Positions 1 to 8,131 of a DNA stretch of 64,000 bases are shown piece after piece. This DNA comes from JAKACA01 sp049510975 (lineage in GTDB: Bacteria; Actinomycetota; Acidimicrobiia; Acidimicrobiales; Bog-793). A program made the position numbers and the translations under genes. The notes under the pieces are model-generated. The model had not been told where the DNA came from, did not search any database, and was given only the letters and a program-made list of their open reading frames with translations. How positions within the stretch are numbered: the stretch's first letter is position 1; each line of letters opens with the position of its first letter. The stretch spans positions 34,398 to 98,397 of the forward strand of contig JBEKYM010000012.1 in NCBI GenBank assembly GCA_049510975.1, in the 5' to 3' direction.

Positions 1-275
1 GTCTCGGCGGCGCTGTAGAGGTACAACCCATGCCCTGCCTCATCCTGAACCTTGGCGATCAGAATGGCTTTGCGCTTGAGCGACGGCGCCCGCGTCAACC
101 AGTTCCCCTCGGGCTGCATGCCGATGATCTCGGAGTGGGCGTGCTGGGCGATCTGGCGCACGAGCGACGACCGGTACGCCTCCGGCATGAAGTCGCGGGG
201 CTCGATGCGGCGGTCCGCCTCGATGATGGCGTCGAAGCGAGCTTGGGCGTCGTCGGGCAAAGCCTCTTCACCCAC
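1..275 (-). CDS. paaA: Phenylacetyl-CoA epoxidase subunit A (partial)
   Basis: This is the N-terminal 91 codons of the catalytic subunit of the multicomponent di-iron monooxygenase that epoxidises the ring of phenylacetyl-CoA; the rest lies beyond the window edge. The translated segment contains the family motif HSEIIGMQPEGNW followed by KAILIAKVQDEAGHGLYLYS, which includes the EAGH metal-ligand stretch typical of PaaA. The start is GTG at 275, preceded by AAAGGAG at 281-287 with good spacing. It lies downstream of paaH on the same strand, with a 117-bp gap that holds a TetR-type inverted repeat, so it probably has its own regulated promoter. paaBCDE would be expected further left. Confidence 0.9.
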   Translation of the reverse strand, partial: MGEEALPDDAQARFDAIIEADRRIEPRDFMPEAYRSSLVRQIAQHAHSEIIGMQPEGNWLTRAPSLKRKAILIAKVQDEAGHGLYLYSAAE

Positions 276-313
276 GACTGCTCCTTTCAGACCGGGCCCC
301 GACGTGGCAACCC

Positions 314-335
314 ACCGACCGAATGTTCGGTTGGT
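314..335. promoter_or_regulatory. Candidate PaaR (TetR-type) operator upstream of paaA
   Basis: A 22-bp inverted repeat: left arm ACCGACCGAA at 314-323, two-base spacer TG, right arm TTCGGTTGGT at 326-335. The arms pair at nine of ten positions. It lies 39 bases upstream of the paaA GTG, where a repressor would block transcription. TetR-family PaaR proteins are known to control phenylacetate genes through such palindromes; the assignment to the TetR gene at 2638-3297 is inferred from context. Confidence 0.6.
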
Positions 336-392
336 GATCCTAACGCGGGCCGGCCGTCAGCCCTCGTGCGGACAAGGTCGTCGGGACGGTGC

Positions 393-1301
393 CTACCACT
401 CATAGAAGCCCTTCCCCGTCTTGCGCCCCAGCTCCCCCCTCGCCACTTTCTCGCGCAGCAGAGCGGGCGCTTCGAAGCGCGTGCCCAACCTCGAGGCGAG
501 GTAGTCGGCGATGTCGAGCCGGACGTCGAGACCGACGAGATCGGTCAGGCGGAGCGGTCCGATCGGGTGCCGGTAGCCGAGCGTCATGGCAGCGTCGATG
601 TCCTCGGCCGAGGCGACACCGTCGTCCAGCATGCGGATCGCCTCGAGGCCGAGGGCGACCCCGAGGCGGCTGCTGGCAAAGCCGGGTGAGTCGCGCACGA
701 CGATGGGCGTCTTGTCGAGCTCGGTGACCCAGCAGCGAGCCTGCTCGGTGAGTGCTGGCATCGTCGCCGACCCGACGACGATCTCGACGAGCTGGCTCGC
801 CGGCACGGGGTTGAAGAAGTGCAGCCCGCAAAAGCGTCCCGGGTGGGCGAGCACGGCAGCCAGCTCGTCGATCGACAGCGAGCTCGTATTCGTGGCGATG
901 GCTGCGATCGGGGAGACGACCGCCTCGACCGCCGCCAGCATCTGCAGCTTCAGCGCCGGATCCTCGGGTACGGCCTCGATGACAAGGTCGCTCCGGGCGA
1001 GATGAGCGGGCCCCACCCCGACGGTCAGGCGAGCCAGCACGTCCACGGCGGCCGCCGTGAGCGTGCCGCGCTCGGCGCTCGACCTCACGGCTTGCGCCAC
1101 CCGTACGCCGGCGGCGGCCGCTGCCGGCTCGTCGACGTCGGCAAGCAGGACGGCGCTGCCGGCGCACAGAAAGGCGTGGGCGATGCCGGCGCCCATACGC
1201 CCACCGCCGAGGACGCCGACGGTCGCCGGAAGCTTTCCCTCGCTGGCGGCCGCTTCGCTCAGGTCGCCTCCCTCGGGCGGGTCAGTTTCGCCGGCGGTCA
1301 T
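393..1301 (-). CDS. paaH: 3-hydroxyacyl-CoA dehydrogenase (PaaH type)
   Basis: A 302-residue NAD-dependent 3-hydroxyacyl-CoA dehydrogenase of the 3-hydroxybutyryl-CoA/PaaH type. It would oxidise 3-hydroxyadipyl-CoA to 3-oxoadipyl-CoA in the lower phenylacetate pathway. The Rossmann motif GVLGGGRMGAGIA begins near residue 29; the signature HFFNPVPASQLVE carries the catalytic His, followed by NTSSLSIDEL-type and DSPGF motifs, and the C terminus ends GRKTGKGFYEW as in the family. The N-terminal 28 residues are a non-conserved Glu/Asp-rich extension. The ATG overlaps the paaK stop as ATGA, so the two are translationally coupled. A general fatty-acid role is possible, but the neighbours favour paaH. 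Confidence 0.85.
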   Translation of the reverse strand: MTAGETDPPEGGDLSEAAASEGKLPATVGVLGGGRMGAGIAHAFLCAGSAVLLADVDEPAAAAAGVRVAQAVRSSAERGTLTAAAVDVLARLTVGVGPAHLARSDLVIEAVPEDPALKLQMLAAVEAVVSPIAAIATNTSSLSIDELAAVLAHPGRFCGLHFFNPVPASQLVEIVVGSATMPALTEQARCWVTELDKTPIVVRDSPGFASSRLGVALGLEAIRMLDDGVASAEDIDAAMTLGYRHPIGPLRLTDLVGLDVRLDIADYLASRLGTRFEAPALLREKVARGELGRKTGKGFYEW

Positions 1302-2641
1302 CGCACATCCATCATGCGCACCAGCTCTGGGGGGAAGCCCGGGTTGTCGCGTGTGCGATGGACGAGGCGGACGGCTTTGCCAACCTCGGTGCGGGGGAGG
1401 TCGCCGGCCTGCCCGATGACGACCCGGGCGGACACGCCGAGACGTTGCGACAGTCCAGCCGACAGCTGAACGGCGAGCTCGGGTTCGCCGCTCGCGCTCT
1501 GGCCGGCGTTGGGCGCCCGCTCGCAGAGGACGACCATCTCCGCCATCGGCCCGACCGAGTCCAGCACGATCGTGTAGTGCGGGCCGAGCTCGGGCGACGC
1601 CAGCAGAACGGCCTCGATCTCGGACGGGAAGACGTTCACGCCCCGCAGCACGAGCATGTCATCGCTCCTGCCGACCAGCCGGGACATCCGAACGGAGGTC
1701 CGGCCGCAGGCGCATTGGCCGCGATGCAGTTGTGCGAGATCGCCGGTCCGATAACGGACGAGCGGCAGGGCTTCTTTCGTGAGCGTCGTGAAGACGAGCT
1801 CGCCGACGCTCCCGTCCCCGATCACCTCACCGGTGAACGGGTCCACCACCTCCACAAGGAAGTGGTCCTCGTTCACGTGCATGCCGCCCAGCCCGCCGGC
1901 GGCGAGCTCGGCGCGGGACTCGAGGCACTCGGAGGCGACGCCCGGACCGATCACTTCGCAGAGGCCGTAGATGTCGAGTGCGGTGAGGGCGTGGAGGGTT
2001 TCGATGCGGAGGCGGAGTGGCTCGGTCCAGGGCTCGGCGCCGAAGATGCCCACACGGAGCGGGTTCTCTGCCGGCGTGATGCCGGCGTCCTGCAGCGCCT
2101 CGCCGAGAAGGGCGGCATAACTCGGCGTACAGCACAGCACCTCGGGCTCGAGATCCCGGACGAGCAGGACTTGGCGAGCCGTCTGGCCGCCGGAGACCGG
2201 AACGACGGCACATCCGAGGAGCTCTGCGCCGCCGTGCAGGCCGAGGCCGCCCGTGAACAAGCCGTACCCGTAGGCGTTGTGGACCAGAGTGCCAGGACCG
2301 GCGCCGGCGGCGGCGAGTGCCCGAGCATTCACGTTGCGAAAGAGCTCGAGATCCGCCGCGGTGTACGCGGCCAAGGTCGGCCGTCCTTTCGTTCCCGACG
2401 TGGCGTGCACGCGGCGAAGCTCGGATCGCTCGACAGCGAGCAGGCCGAACGGATAGTTGTCCCAGAGGTCGGTCTTGGTCGTGAACGGCAGCGTCGCCAG
2501 ATCATCGAGCGCCGTCGCGGCGTCGAGACGGGCCGAATGGAACGGGTGCGAGGCCAGCCGACAGGCCAACACGTTCCAACGCGACGCCTGCAGGTGTCGT
2601 CGCTCGTCTGCCGAGAGCTGCTCGCACGGGTCGAAGATCAC
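1298..2641 (-). CDS. paaK: Phenylacetate-CoA ligase
   Basis: A 447-residue member of the AMP-forming phenylacetate-CoA ligase family, which activates phenylacetate with ATP and CoA at the pathway entry. Visible features are the P-loop-like HATSGTKGRPTLAAYT, YGLFTGGLGLHGG, the adenylation motif DIYGLCEVIGPG, YRTGDLAQL, and the C-terminal RSDDMLVLRGVNVFPSEIE. The reading frame is open upstream to 2728, but I chose GTG at 2641 because it overlaps the TetR stop as GTGA and gives the usual PaaK length; GGAGAG sits just upstream. It forms a coupled run paaG-paaR-paaK-paaH. Confidence 0.9.
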   Translation of the reverse strand: MIFDPCEQLSADERRHLQASRWNVLACRLASHPFHSARLDAATALDDLATLPFTTKTDLWDNYPFGLLAVERSELRRVHATSGTKGRPTLAAYTAADLELFRNVNARALAAAGAGPGTLVHNAYGYGLFTGGLGLHGGAELLGCAVVPVSGGQTARQVLLVRDLEPEVLCCTPSYAALLGEALQDAGITPAENPLRVGIFGAEPWTEPLRLRIETLHALTALDIYGLCEVIGPGVASECLESRAELAAGGLGGMHVNEDHFLVEVVDPFTGEVIGDGSVGELVFTTLTKEALPLVRYRTGDLAQLHRGQCACGRTSVRMSRLVGRSDDMLVLRGVNVFPSEIEAVLLASPELGPHYTIVLDSVGPMAEMVVLCERAPNAGQSASGEPELAVQLSAGLSQRLGVSARVVIGQAGDLPRTEVGKAVRLVHRTRDNPGFPPELVRMMDVR

Positions 2642-3297
2642 GGCCGTTCTCTCCGGAGTCCTGCCATCGTGATCGCCACGACCGTCGACCTCAACTCCCC
2701 CACCTCGACGCGCCCCGGCCGGTACCACTCGGCGATCGAGTTGATCATCCCGAAGACGAGACGTTCCACGAGGGCGGGACCCAAGTCGGTTCGAATGTCG
2801 CCGTCGTCGGCGGCTTCCATCACGATGTCACGGACGAACCGATCGAACTCGCGGCGACGATCGAGCGCCCACCGCTCGGTATCGGTATTGCCGCGCACGC
2901 GCAGCAATACCGTCACATACGGCAGCTCGGCGCACAGCACCTCGACGACCCGCCCGATCACGTACCCCAGCCGATCGATCGCCTTCGACGTCGTCGCCCC
3001 CTGCTCCTCGGTGATGGCGAACAGCGCCCCGAGTGCGCGATCGAGGGCAAGGCGCAGGAGGCTCTCCTTGCTCTCGACGTGGTGGTAGATGGAGGACTTC
3101 GAGATGCCGGTAGCCCGCGCGAGGTCCTCCATGCTCGTGCCGTCGTAGCCGCGCTCGATGAAGACCTCCACGGCGACCGTGAGCAGGCGCCCCAGGTCGT
3201 ACTGTGGGCGCGGTGGACCGCCTTGACGGGTGAGCCGGCCGCTGGGCGGCGCTCCCGGGGTTCCGGCGGTGCCGGCGGTGCGGGCCCGACTCGGCAT
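2638..3297 (-). CDS. paaR: TetR-family repressor, probable PaaR
   Basis: A 219-residue TetR-family regulator. The helix-turn-helix lies near residues 35-80, with the stretch GYDGTSMEDLARATGISKSS and then YHHVESKESLL, typical of the family. The first 30 residues are Pro/Gly/Arg-rich and probably disordered. Its ATG overlaps the paaG stop by one base (TGATG) and its own stop overlaps the paaK GTG, so it is embedded in the catabolic operon. By analogy with known actinobacterial and Thermus PaaR proteins it would be released from DNA by phenylacetyl-CoA. Candidate operators are at 314-335, 4147-4166 and 4251-4272. Confidence 0.8.
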   Translation of the reverse strand: MPSRARTAGTAGTPGAPPSGRLTRQGGPPRPQYDLGRLLTVAVEVFIERGYDGTSMEDLARATGISKSSIYHHVESKESLLRLALDRALGALFAITEEQGATTSKAIDRLGYVIGRVVEVLCAELPYVTVLLRVRGNTDTERWALDRRREFDRFVRDIVMEAADDGDIRTDLGPALVERLVFGMINSIAEWYRPGRVEVGELRSTVVAITMAGLRRERP

Positions 3298-4130
3298 CAG
3301 GTGCCGGTGAATTCAGGCCGGCGCTTGGCGAGGAAGGCCTGCACGGCGCCCTGGTGGTCGTTCGTGGAGGCGAGACGCGCCTGGAGGGCACCCTCGAGGC
3401 GGAGCACTTCGTCGAGCTGGGCCGACGTGCTGTACCAAAGAGCTTCCTTCAACGCCACGTAGGCCTGCGTCGGGCCGGCCGCGAGCCGGGCTGCCAGTTC
3501 GGCGACATGGGAACTGAGCTCCTCGGGAGCCACCACCTCGTGGACGAGCCCGATCCGCTCGGCCTCCTCGGCGTCGATGACCGTGCCGAGCAACAGCAGA
3601 CCCATCGCCCGGGACCACCCGACCGCCCGGGGCAGCGTGGCCGACAGACCGGAGTCCGCCGTGAGCCCGATCCCCGTGAATGCCGGTGCGAAGCGCACAC
3701 CGCCGGCGGCGATCCGCAAGTCGCAGGCCAGAGCGAAACCGATGCCGGCCCCGGCGCACGTCCCGTTGATGGCGGCGATGACGGGCTTGGGCATCGTGGC
3801 AAGGCTCTGGACGATCGGGCTGTAGTGCTTGCCGACGGTGTCGAAAGCGTGGCCAGGGTCGGCAGCCAGCGCCTCGGCGTGCTCTGCGAGGTCCTGGCCG
3901 GCACAGAAGGCGCGCCCGCTGCCGGTGAGCACGACGGCTCGGACCGTGTGGTCGTTCGCCACGCGCTCGAGCGCCGAGAGCAGGGCCTCCTTCGCCGCCG
4001 TCGTGAGCGAGTTCATCTGGTCGGGGCGGGCGACGGTCACAGTGGCGACCGCTCCGTCGATCTCGACGAGGACGGGTTCCGATGCGTCGGGCGGGCGATC
4101 AGCCTGCTCGGGTTGGGGAGCTGGTGACAT
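3297..4130 (-). CDS. paaG: Enoyl-CoA hydratase/isomerase, PaaG type
   Basis: A 277-residue crotonase-fold protein. It has the oxyanion-hole segments SGRAFCAGQDL and NGTCAGAGIGFALACDLRIA, and APAFTGIGLTADSGLSATLPR, in which an Asp replaces the Glu of ordinary hydratases, as in PaaG. PaaG isomerises the ring-1,2-epoxide of phenylacetyl-CoA to oxepin-CoA. The frame is open far upstream, but the ATG at 4130 gives the normal length; no strong ribosome-binding site is visible. It is the first gene of the minus-strand operon and is divergent from paaZ across a 207-bp promoter region. Confidence 0.85.
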   Translation of the reverse strand: MSPAPQPEQADRPPDASEPVLVEIDGAVATVTVARPDQMNSLTTAAKEALLSALERVANDHTVRAVVLTGSGRAFCAGQDLAEHAEALAADPGHAFDTVGKHYSPIVQSLATMPKPVIAAINGTCAGAGIGFALACDLRIAAGGVRFAPAFTGIGLTADSGLSATLPRAVGWSRAMGLLLLGTVIDAEEAERIGLVHEVVAPEELSSHVAELAARLAAGPTQAYVALKEALWYSTSAQLDEVLRLEGALQARLASTNDHQGAVQAFLAKRRPEFTGT

Positions 4131-4146
4131 GGTTTGGAGTCTTGCA

Positions 4147-4166
4147 GACCGAATGGCCGGTCGGTC
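4147..4166. promoter_or_regulatory. Candidate TetR-type operator, paaG/paaZ divergent region
   Basis: Inverted repeat with perfect arms GACCGA at 4147-4152 and TCGGTC at 4161-4166 around an eight-base GC-rich spacer. The half-sites share the ACCGA/TCGGT core with the site before paaA. It lies 17 bases upstream of the paaG ATG. Function is inferred from position and resemblance only. Confidence 0.4.
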
Positions 4167-4250
4167 CGGCCCTGCTCGCGATGGGCTCGCACGGCCCCGG
4201 GGCGGCCTTGACCCGGCCGGAGTCGAGGGCGAAGATGGCGGCAACGGAGC

Positions 4251-4272
4251 CAACCGGACGATCGGTCGGTTG
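4251..4272. promoter_or_regulatory. Candidate TetR-type operator, paaZ side
   Basis: Arms CAACCG at 4251-4256 and CGGTTG at 4267-4272 are exact inverted copies around ten bases that include a further CGGT. The half-sites resemble the CGGTYGGT core of the paaA-proximal site. It lies 66 bases upstream of the paaZ ATG. Confidence 0.4.
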
Positions 4273-4337
4273 CTCACGCCTGCGTTCCACACGCCCCGGC
4301 TGCCCTGCTGCCAGCCCGCCCGGAAGGACATCTCACG

Positions 4338-6389
4338 ATGGTCGAGGTACTCCAGAGCTACGCACTGGGCCGCTGGCAGTCGCCCACGACCGATGGCGTG
4401 ACGGTGGCGGACGCGAACACCGGCGAGCCGGTTGCCGCAGTCTCCTCGAGCGGGATCGACGTCGCCGGCATGGCCGCCTACGGCCGGCGTGTGGGAACCG
4501 GCGCCCTCGCCTCGCTCACCTTCCACGAGCGCGCCGCCGCCCTGAAAGCGGTCGCCCAGTACCTGAACGACCGCCGAGAGAGTTACTACGAGCTGTCGTA
4601 CCGGACCGGCGCCACCCTGAATGACTCGAAGTTCGACATCGACGGCGGGATCGGCGTGCTGCTTGCCTACGCCAGCCGCGCCAGACGGGAGCTGCCGAAC
4701 GACACGGTGATCCTCGACGGACCGGCGGAGCCGCTCGGGCGGCGAGGGCAGTTCGTCGGGCAGCACGTGTGGGTCGGGCGACCGGGCGTCACCGTCCAGA
4801 TCAACGCCTTCAACTTCCCGGTCTGGGGGATGCTCGAGAAGCTGGCGCCCTCGTTCCTCGCCGGCATGGCCTCGATCGTGAAGCCGGCAACCCAGACGGC
4901 CTATCTCGCCCAACGGGTCATGGGGGACATGGCGGCCTCGGGAGCGCTACCCGAAGGGGCGGTGCAACTGCTGTGCGGAGATGTCGCTGCCCTGCTCGAC
5001 ACGCTCGAGGAGCACGACTTCGTCGCCTTCACCGGTTCGGCGGCCACGGCGAGCCGGCTTCGCGCTCACCCGGTCATCGTCGAACGATCGATCCGGTTGT
5101 CGGTCGAAGCCGACTCCCTCAACTGCTCGATCCTCGGCCCTGACGCGACCGCCGCCGAGCCCGAGTTCGGGCTCTACGTCGATCAGCTCGTCACCGAGAT
5201 GACGGTGAAAGCGGGCCAGAAGTGCACGGCCATCCGGCGGGCCTTCGTACCGAGTGCCCTCGTCGATGCCGTCGTCGAGGCGACCTCCGCCCGGCTCGCC
5301 GACGTACGAGTCGGCGCCGCCTCCGAGGCGGGCGTGACGATGGGGCCGCTCGCCAGCCTGGCTCAGCGCGACGAGGTACGCAGGTCGCTGAAGGCGCTGG
5401 AGGACTCGACCAGGATCGTGTGGGGCGACCCATTGCACCTGCACCCGGTCGGAGGCGACCCCGAGCGGGGTGCGTTCATGTCCCCGGTCCTGCTTCGTTG
5501 CGACGACGCTGATGCGACCGCCCCCCACGACGTCGAGGCATTTGGGCCGGTATCCACGGTGATGGGTTACGACTCGCTCGAGCACGCCATCGCGCTGGCG
5601 GCCCGAGGCCGAGGCAGCCTCGCCGGATCCGTCGTCACTCACGATGTCGACATTGCCCGGCAGCTCGTCCTCGGGCTGGCACCGTGGCACGGCCGCCTGC
5701 TCGTGCTCGACCGCGAGGACGCGGCCGAGTCCACAGGGCATGGGTCGCCGCTCCCGAGTCTCGTGCACGGCGGGCCGGGCAGAGCCGGGGGCGGAGAGGA
5801 GATGGGCGGCCTTCGTGGCGTGCTGCACCATCTGCAGCGGGTCGCTGTTCAAGGTACGCCGGACGTGCTGACGGCCGTGACCGGACGGTGGGTCGGGGGC
5901 GCCGCGCAGCGAGCGTCCGCGACCCACCCGTTCCGAAAGCACTTGGAGGACCTCTCCATCGGCGACACCATCACGGCAGGCCCGCGGCAGGTGACGCTGC
6001 AGGACATCCAGCAGTTCGCCGAGCTCACCGGCGACACGTTCTACGCCCACACCGACGAGGCGGCCGCCAAGGAGAACCCGTTCTTCGGCGGGCTCGTAGC
6101 GCACGGCTACCTCGTTCTCTCCTTCGCGGCAGGGCTGTTCGTCGACCCGGCGCCGGGGCCAGTGCTGGCGAACTACGGGTTGGAGCGGTTGCGTTTTGTC
6201 ACGCCGACGTTCCCTGGTGACGAGATCACCGTCACGCTCACCGCCAAACAGATCTCGCCCCGGGACGGGGCGGACTACGGCGAGGTCGCTTGGGACGCCG
6301 TCGTCAGCAATCAGGACGGCAAACCTGTAGCCACCTACGACATTCTCACCCTCGTCGCCAAGAGGCCGGAGTCGGCGGCGGAGGCCTGA
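4338..6389 (+). CDS. paaZ: Bifunctional oxepin-CoA hydrolase / semialdehyde dehydrogenase PaaZ
   Basis: A 683-residue two-domain enzyme. Residues 1 to about 525 are an aldehyde dehydrogenase domain with INAFNFPVWGMLEKLAPSF, Glu257 in LSVEADSLNC and catalytic Cys296 in AGQKCTAIRR. Residues from about 535 are a MaoC-like hotdog hydratase with GDTFYAHTDEAAAKENPF and GGLVAHGYLVLS. PaaZ opens oxepin-CoA and oxidises the resulting semialdehyde, preventing toxic dead-end cyclisation. AAGGAC precedes the ATG. It is divergent from paaG-paaR-paaK-paaH and probably shares their regulation. Confidence 0.93.
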   Translation: MVEVLQSYALGRWQSPTTDGVTVADANTGEPVAAVSSSGIDVAGMAAYGRRVGTGALASLTFHERAAALKAVAQYLNDRRESYYELSYRTGATLNDSKFDIDGGIGVLLAYASRARRELPNDTVILDGPAEPLGRRGQFVGQHVWVGRPGVTVQINAFNFPVWGMLEKLAPSFLAGMASIVKPATQTAYLAQRVMGDMAASGALPEGAVQLLCGDVAALLDTLEEHDFVAFTGSAATASRLRAHPVIVERSIRLSVEADSLNCSILGPDATAAEPEFGLYVDQLVTEMTVKAGQKCTAIRRAFVPSALVDAVVEATSARLADVRVGAASEAGVTMGPLASLAQRDEVRRSLKALEDSTRIVWGDPLHLHPVGGDPERGAFMSPVLLRCDDADATAPHDVEAFGPVSTVMGYDSLEHAIALAARGRGSLAGSVVTHDVDIARQLVLGLAPWHGRLLVLDREDAAESTGHGSPLPSLVHGGPGRAGGGEEMGGLRGVLHHLQRVAVQGTPDVLTAVTGRWVGGAAQRASATHPFRKHLEDLSIGDTITAGPRQVTLQDIQQFAELTGDTFYAHTDEAAAKENPFFGGLVAHGYLVLSFAAGLFVDPAPGPVLANYGLERLRFVTPTFPGDEITVTLTAKQISPRDGADYGEVAWDAVVSNQDGKPVATYDILTLVAKRPESAAEA

Positions 6390-6480
6390 GGCGCTCCGAG
6401 CCTTCGAGCAGCCAGGACTCGGTCGCCGCGATCGCTCCGGCTGCTGCGCCGGCGCTCCGAGTGCCGGGGCCGCCGGGAAC

Positions 6481-7983
6481 TCAGTCGCTGACCACGAACG
6501 GGAGCTGGGTCGGGGGCGAACCAGAGCGCCCGTAGGTACCCGATGCGGTGCAGGTGGCGATCCAGGGACAGGCCACAGCGCCCAAGTCAACGCCTGGACT
6601 GGCATTCGCGTTCGACGGCAGCGGCGAGGTGGTCCCCGAGAGGGTCGTGCCGCTCAACGTCAGGAGATAACCAACCTGTCCGGCCTTGGACTGGTAGTGG
6701 CCGGCGGCCGCGCAGCTCGTCTCGCTCACGCACGAGACTGCTCGGACCACAACGTTGGTGTTGTCGGTTCCCGGCATCATCGATGCCGACCAGTCTCCTG
6801 CCCGTTGCACGAGCGCCAGACCCTCGCCCTTTCCGGCTGAGCTCGTGTACGCCCCGACACCGAGGCAGTAGTCGCCGCCTTTGCACACGAGGCCGTAGAT
6901 GGCCGGAGACGGGCTCGTGCCGCTGGCGCCGCTCGGAACCGGCATCTTGGCAGCGGCCCACGTGCCGGCGGAGTCGGTGTCGACGAACCCGAGGTGATCA
7001 CCGCTCGGGTTCTCATAGGTGCCGGTGGCGAAACACAACGTCGAGCTGCCACAGGAGACCGCCTGCAGGGCGGCTTTCGGGTCGGAGGCGGCGTTGCCGG
7101 GTAGGGGCGGCACGGCGGCAGCGAGTCGGCCGGTGGCGTCGCTCACGAGCAGGCCCTCCTGCTCGTTGGCGGTCGTGACGTAGGAACCGACGGCGACGCA
7201 TGCGGTCGTCGTCTGGCACGCCACGCCGGCGAGGATCGACCCCCGGTTGGCGCCAGGCGTCGGCGCTTGCGCAGCGACGAATTGATCGCCCTCCTGGGTC
7301 ACGACGAACCCCTCGGTGAGCCCGCTCGTCGTTTCGTAGGTCCCGACGATCACACAGGCCCCGCGGAGCGGGCAGGCCAAAGCCGACACGGTGGGAAAGG
7401 TGCCGGTGCGGAGGTTCGACGGCACCGGCATGGCTACGGCCGACCACACCCCGCCGGCCTCCTCGAGGACGTCGGCGGCCACCGTGGTCGGGGCCTGGAA
7501 CAGGCTCGTGCCGAGGCAGTACCCGACGCCGGTGCAGCGCAGGGCGTATGGACCGAGGTTGGTGGCTTCGGTAGCGCCCGTCGGGATGGGTGCCTGTACC
7601 GCCGACCAGGTGCCCGATTTCTCCGTTGCGATCAGGTCTTCGTCCGCGCCTTTCGGGGTCGAGTATTCCCCAAGGACCACGCAACCCCCGACGGCCGGGC
7701 AGGCGATGGGACCTGCGTAACCAGCACCGTCGCTGAAGCCGCCGGCGGGCACCGGCAGCTGGTTCGCCCGCCAGGCGGCCGCGGCGCCGACGGTAGGCCC
7801 CGGCAGCCGAGCTGCCGGCGAGCCGGATGTGGGGGCGACGGCCCGCCTCCCCTCCGCTCCTGCCCGAACCGCCGACGGAACGAACCCGGCCAGGGCGACT
7901 ACCACGACTGCAGTCGCCCCCGCGGCCGCCGACGCAGTCCGCCGGAGTCGAAGCAACCGTCTCCCTGTGTGCTCTGGCACCAT
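6481..7983 (-). CDS. Secreted eight-repeat protein with Cys pairs
   Basis: A 500-residue protein of unknown function. The N terminus has an Arg-rich stretch and a hydrophobic segment (about residues 17-38) typical of a Sec or Tat signal peptide. The mature part has eight repeats of roughly 50-60 residues, each carrying two cysteines seven or eight residues apart, as in ACPAVGGCVVLGEY, LACPLRGACVIVGTY, VACQTTTACVAVGSY and VACPWIATCTASGTY. The pattern suggests a beta-propeller-like fold with one disulfide per blade. It converges with paaZ and has no obvious functional partner. Confidence 0.8.
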   Translation of the reverse strand: MVPEHTGRRLLRLRRTASAAAGATAVVVVALAGFVPSAVRAGAEGRRAVAPTSGSPAARLPGPTVGAAAAWRANQLPVPAGGFSDGAGYAGPIACPAVGGCVVLGEYSTPKGADEDLIATEKSGTWSAVQAPIPTGATEATNLGPYALRCTGVGYCLGTSLFQAPTTVAADVLEEAGGVWSAVAMPVPSNLRTGTFPTVSALACPLRGACVIVGTYETTSGLTEGFVVTQEGDQFVAAQAPTPGANRGSILAGVACQTTTACVAVGSYVTTANEQEGLLVSDATGRLAAAVPPLPGNAASDPKAALQAVSCGSSTLCFATGTYENPSGDHLGFVDTDSAGTWAAAKMPVPSGASGTSPSPAIYGLVCKGGDYCLGVGAYTSSAGKGEGLALVQRAGDWSASMMPGTDNTNVVVRAVSCVSETSCAAAGHYQSKAGQVGYLLTLSGTTLSGTTSPLPSNANASPGVDLGAVACPWIATCTASGTYGRSGSPPTQLPFVVSD

Positions 7984-8037
7984 GGCACGACCCTACGCGG
8001 AGCGGCCTGCCGGGACGGGGCAGGGCTGTGCCGGTGG

Positions 8038-8120
8038 GCGCCGGCCCGCCCGGAACGGCTGGAATCGACGCCGATGGCGCCGGCCCGCCGCAGGGCTGGA
8101 GTCGACGCCGAGGGCGCCGG
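8038..8120. repeat. Imperfect 37-bp tandem direct repeat
   Basis: Two copies of a 37-bp unit run from 8038 and 8075, with cores at 8057-8083 and 8094-8120 that differ at two positions; part of a third copy may follow. They lie in the 148-bp gap between the secreted repeat protein start and the isochorismatase-like stop. No function is evident. Confidence 0.6.
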
Positions 8121-8131
8121 TGGCCGGCCGA

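Noticed and set aside
1358..3088. Long plus-strand open frame (576 codons) over paaK and paaR
   Set aside because: It is the antisense shadow of well-supported genes; its translation is charged low-complexity sequence with no family motif.
4947..6605. 552-codon minus-strand frame over paaZ
   Set aside because: Antisense of paaZ, caused by high GC at third positions; no recognisable domain.
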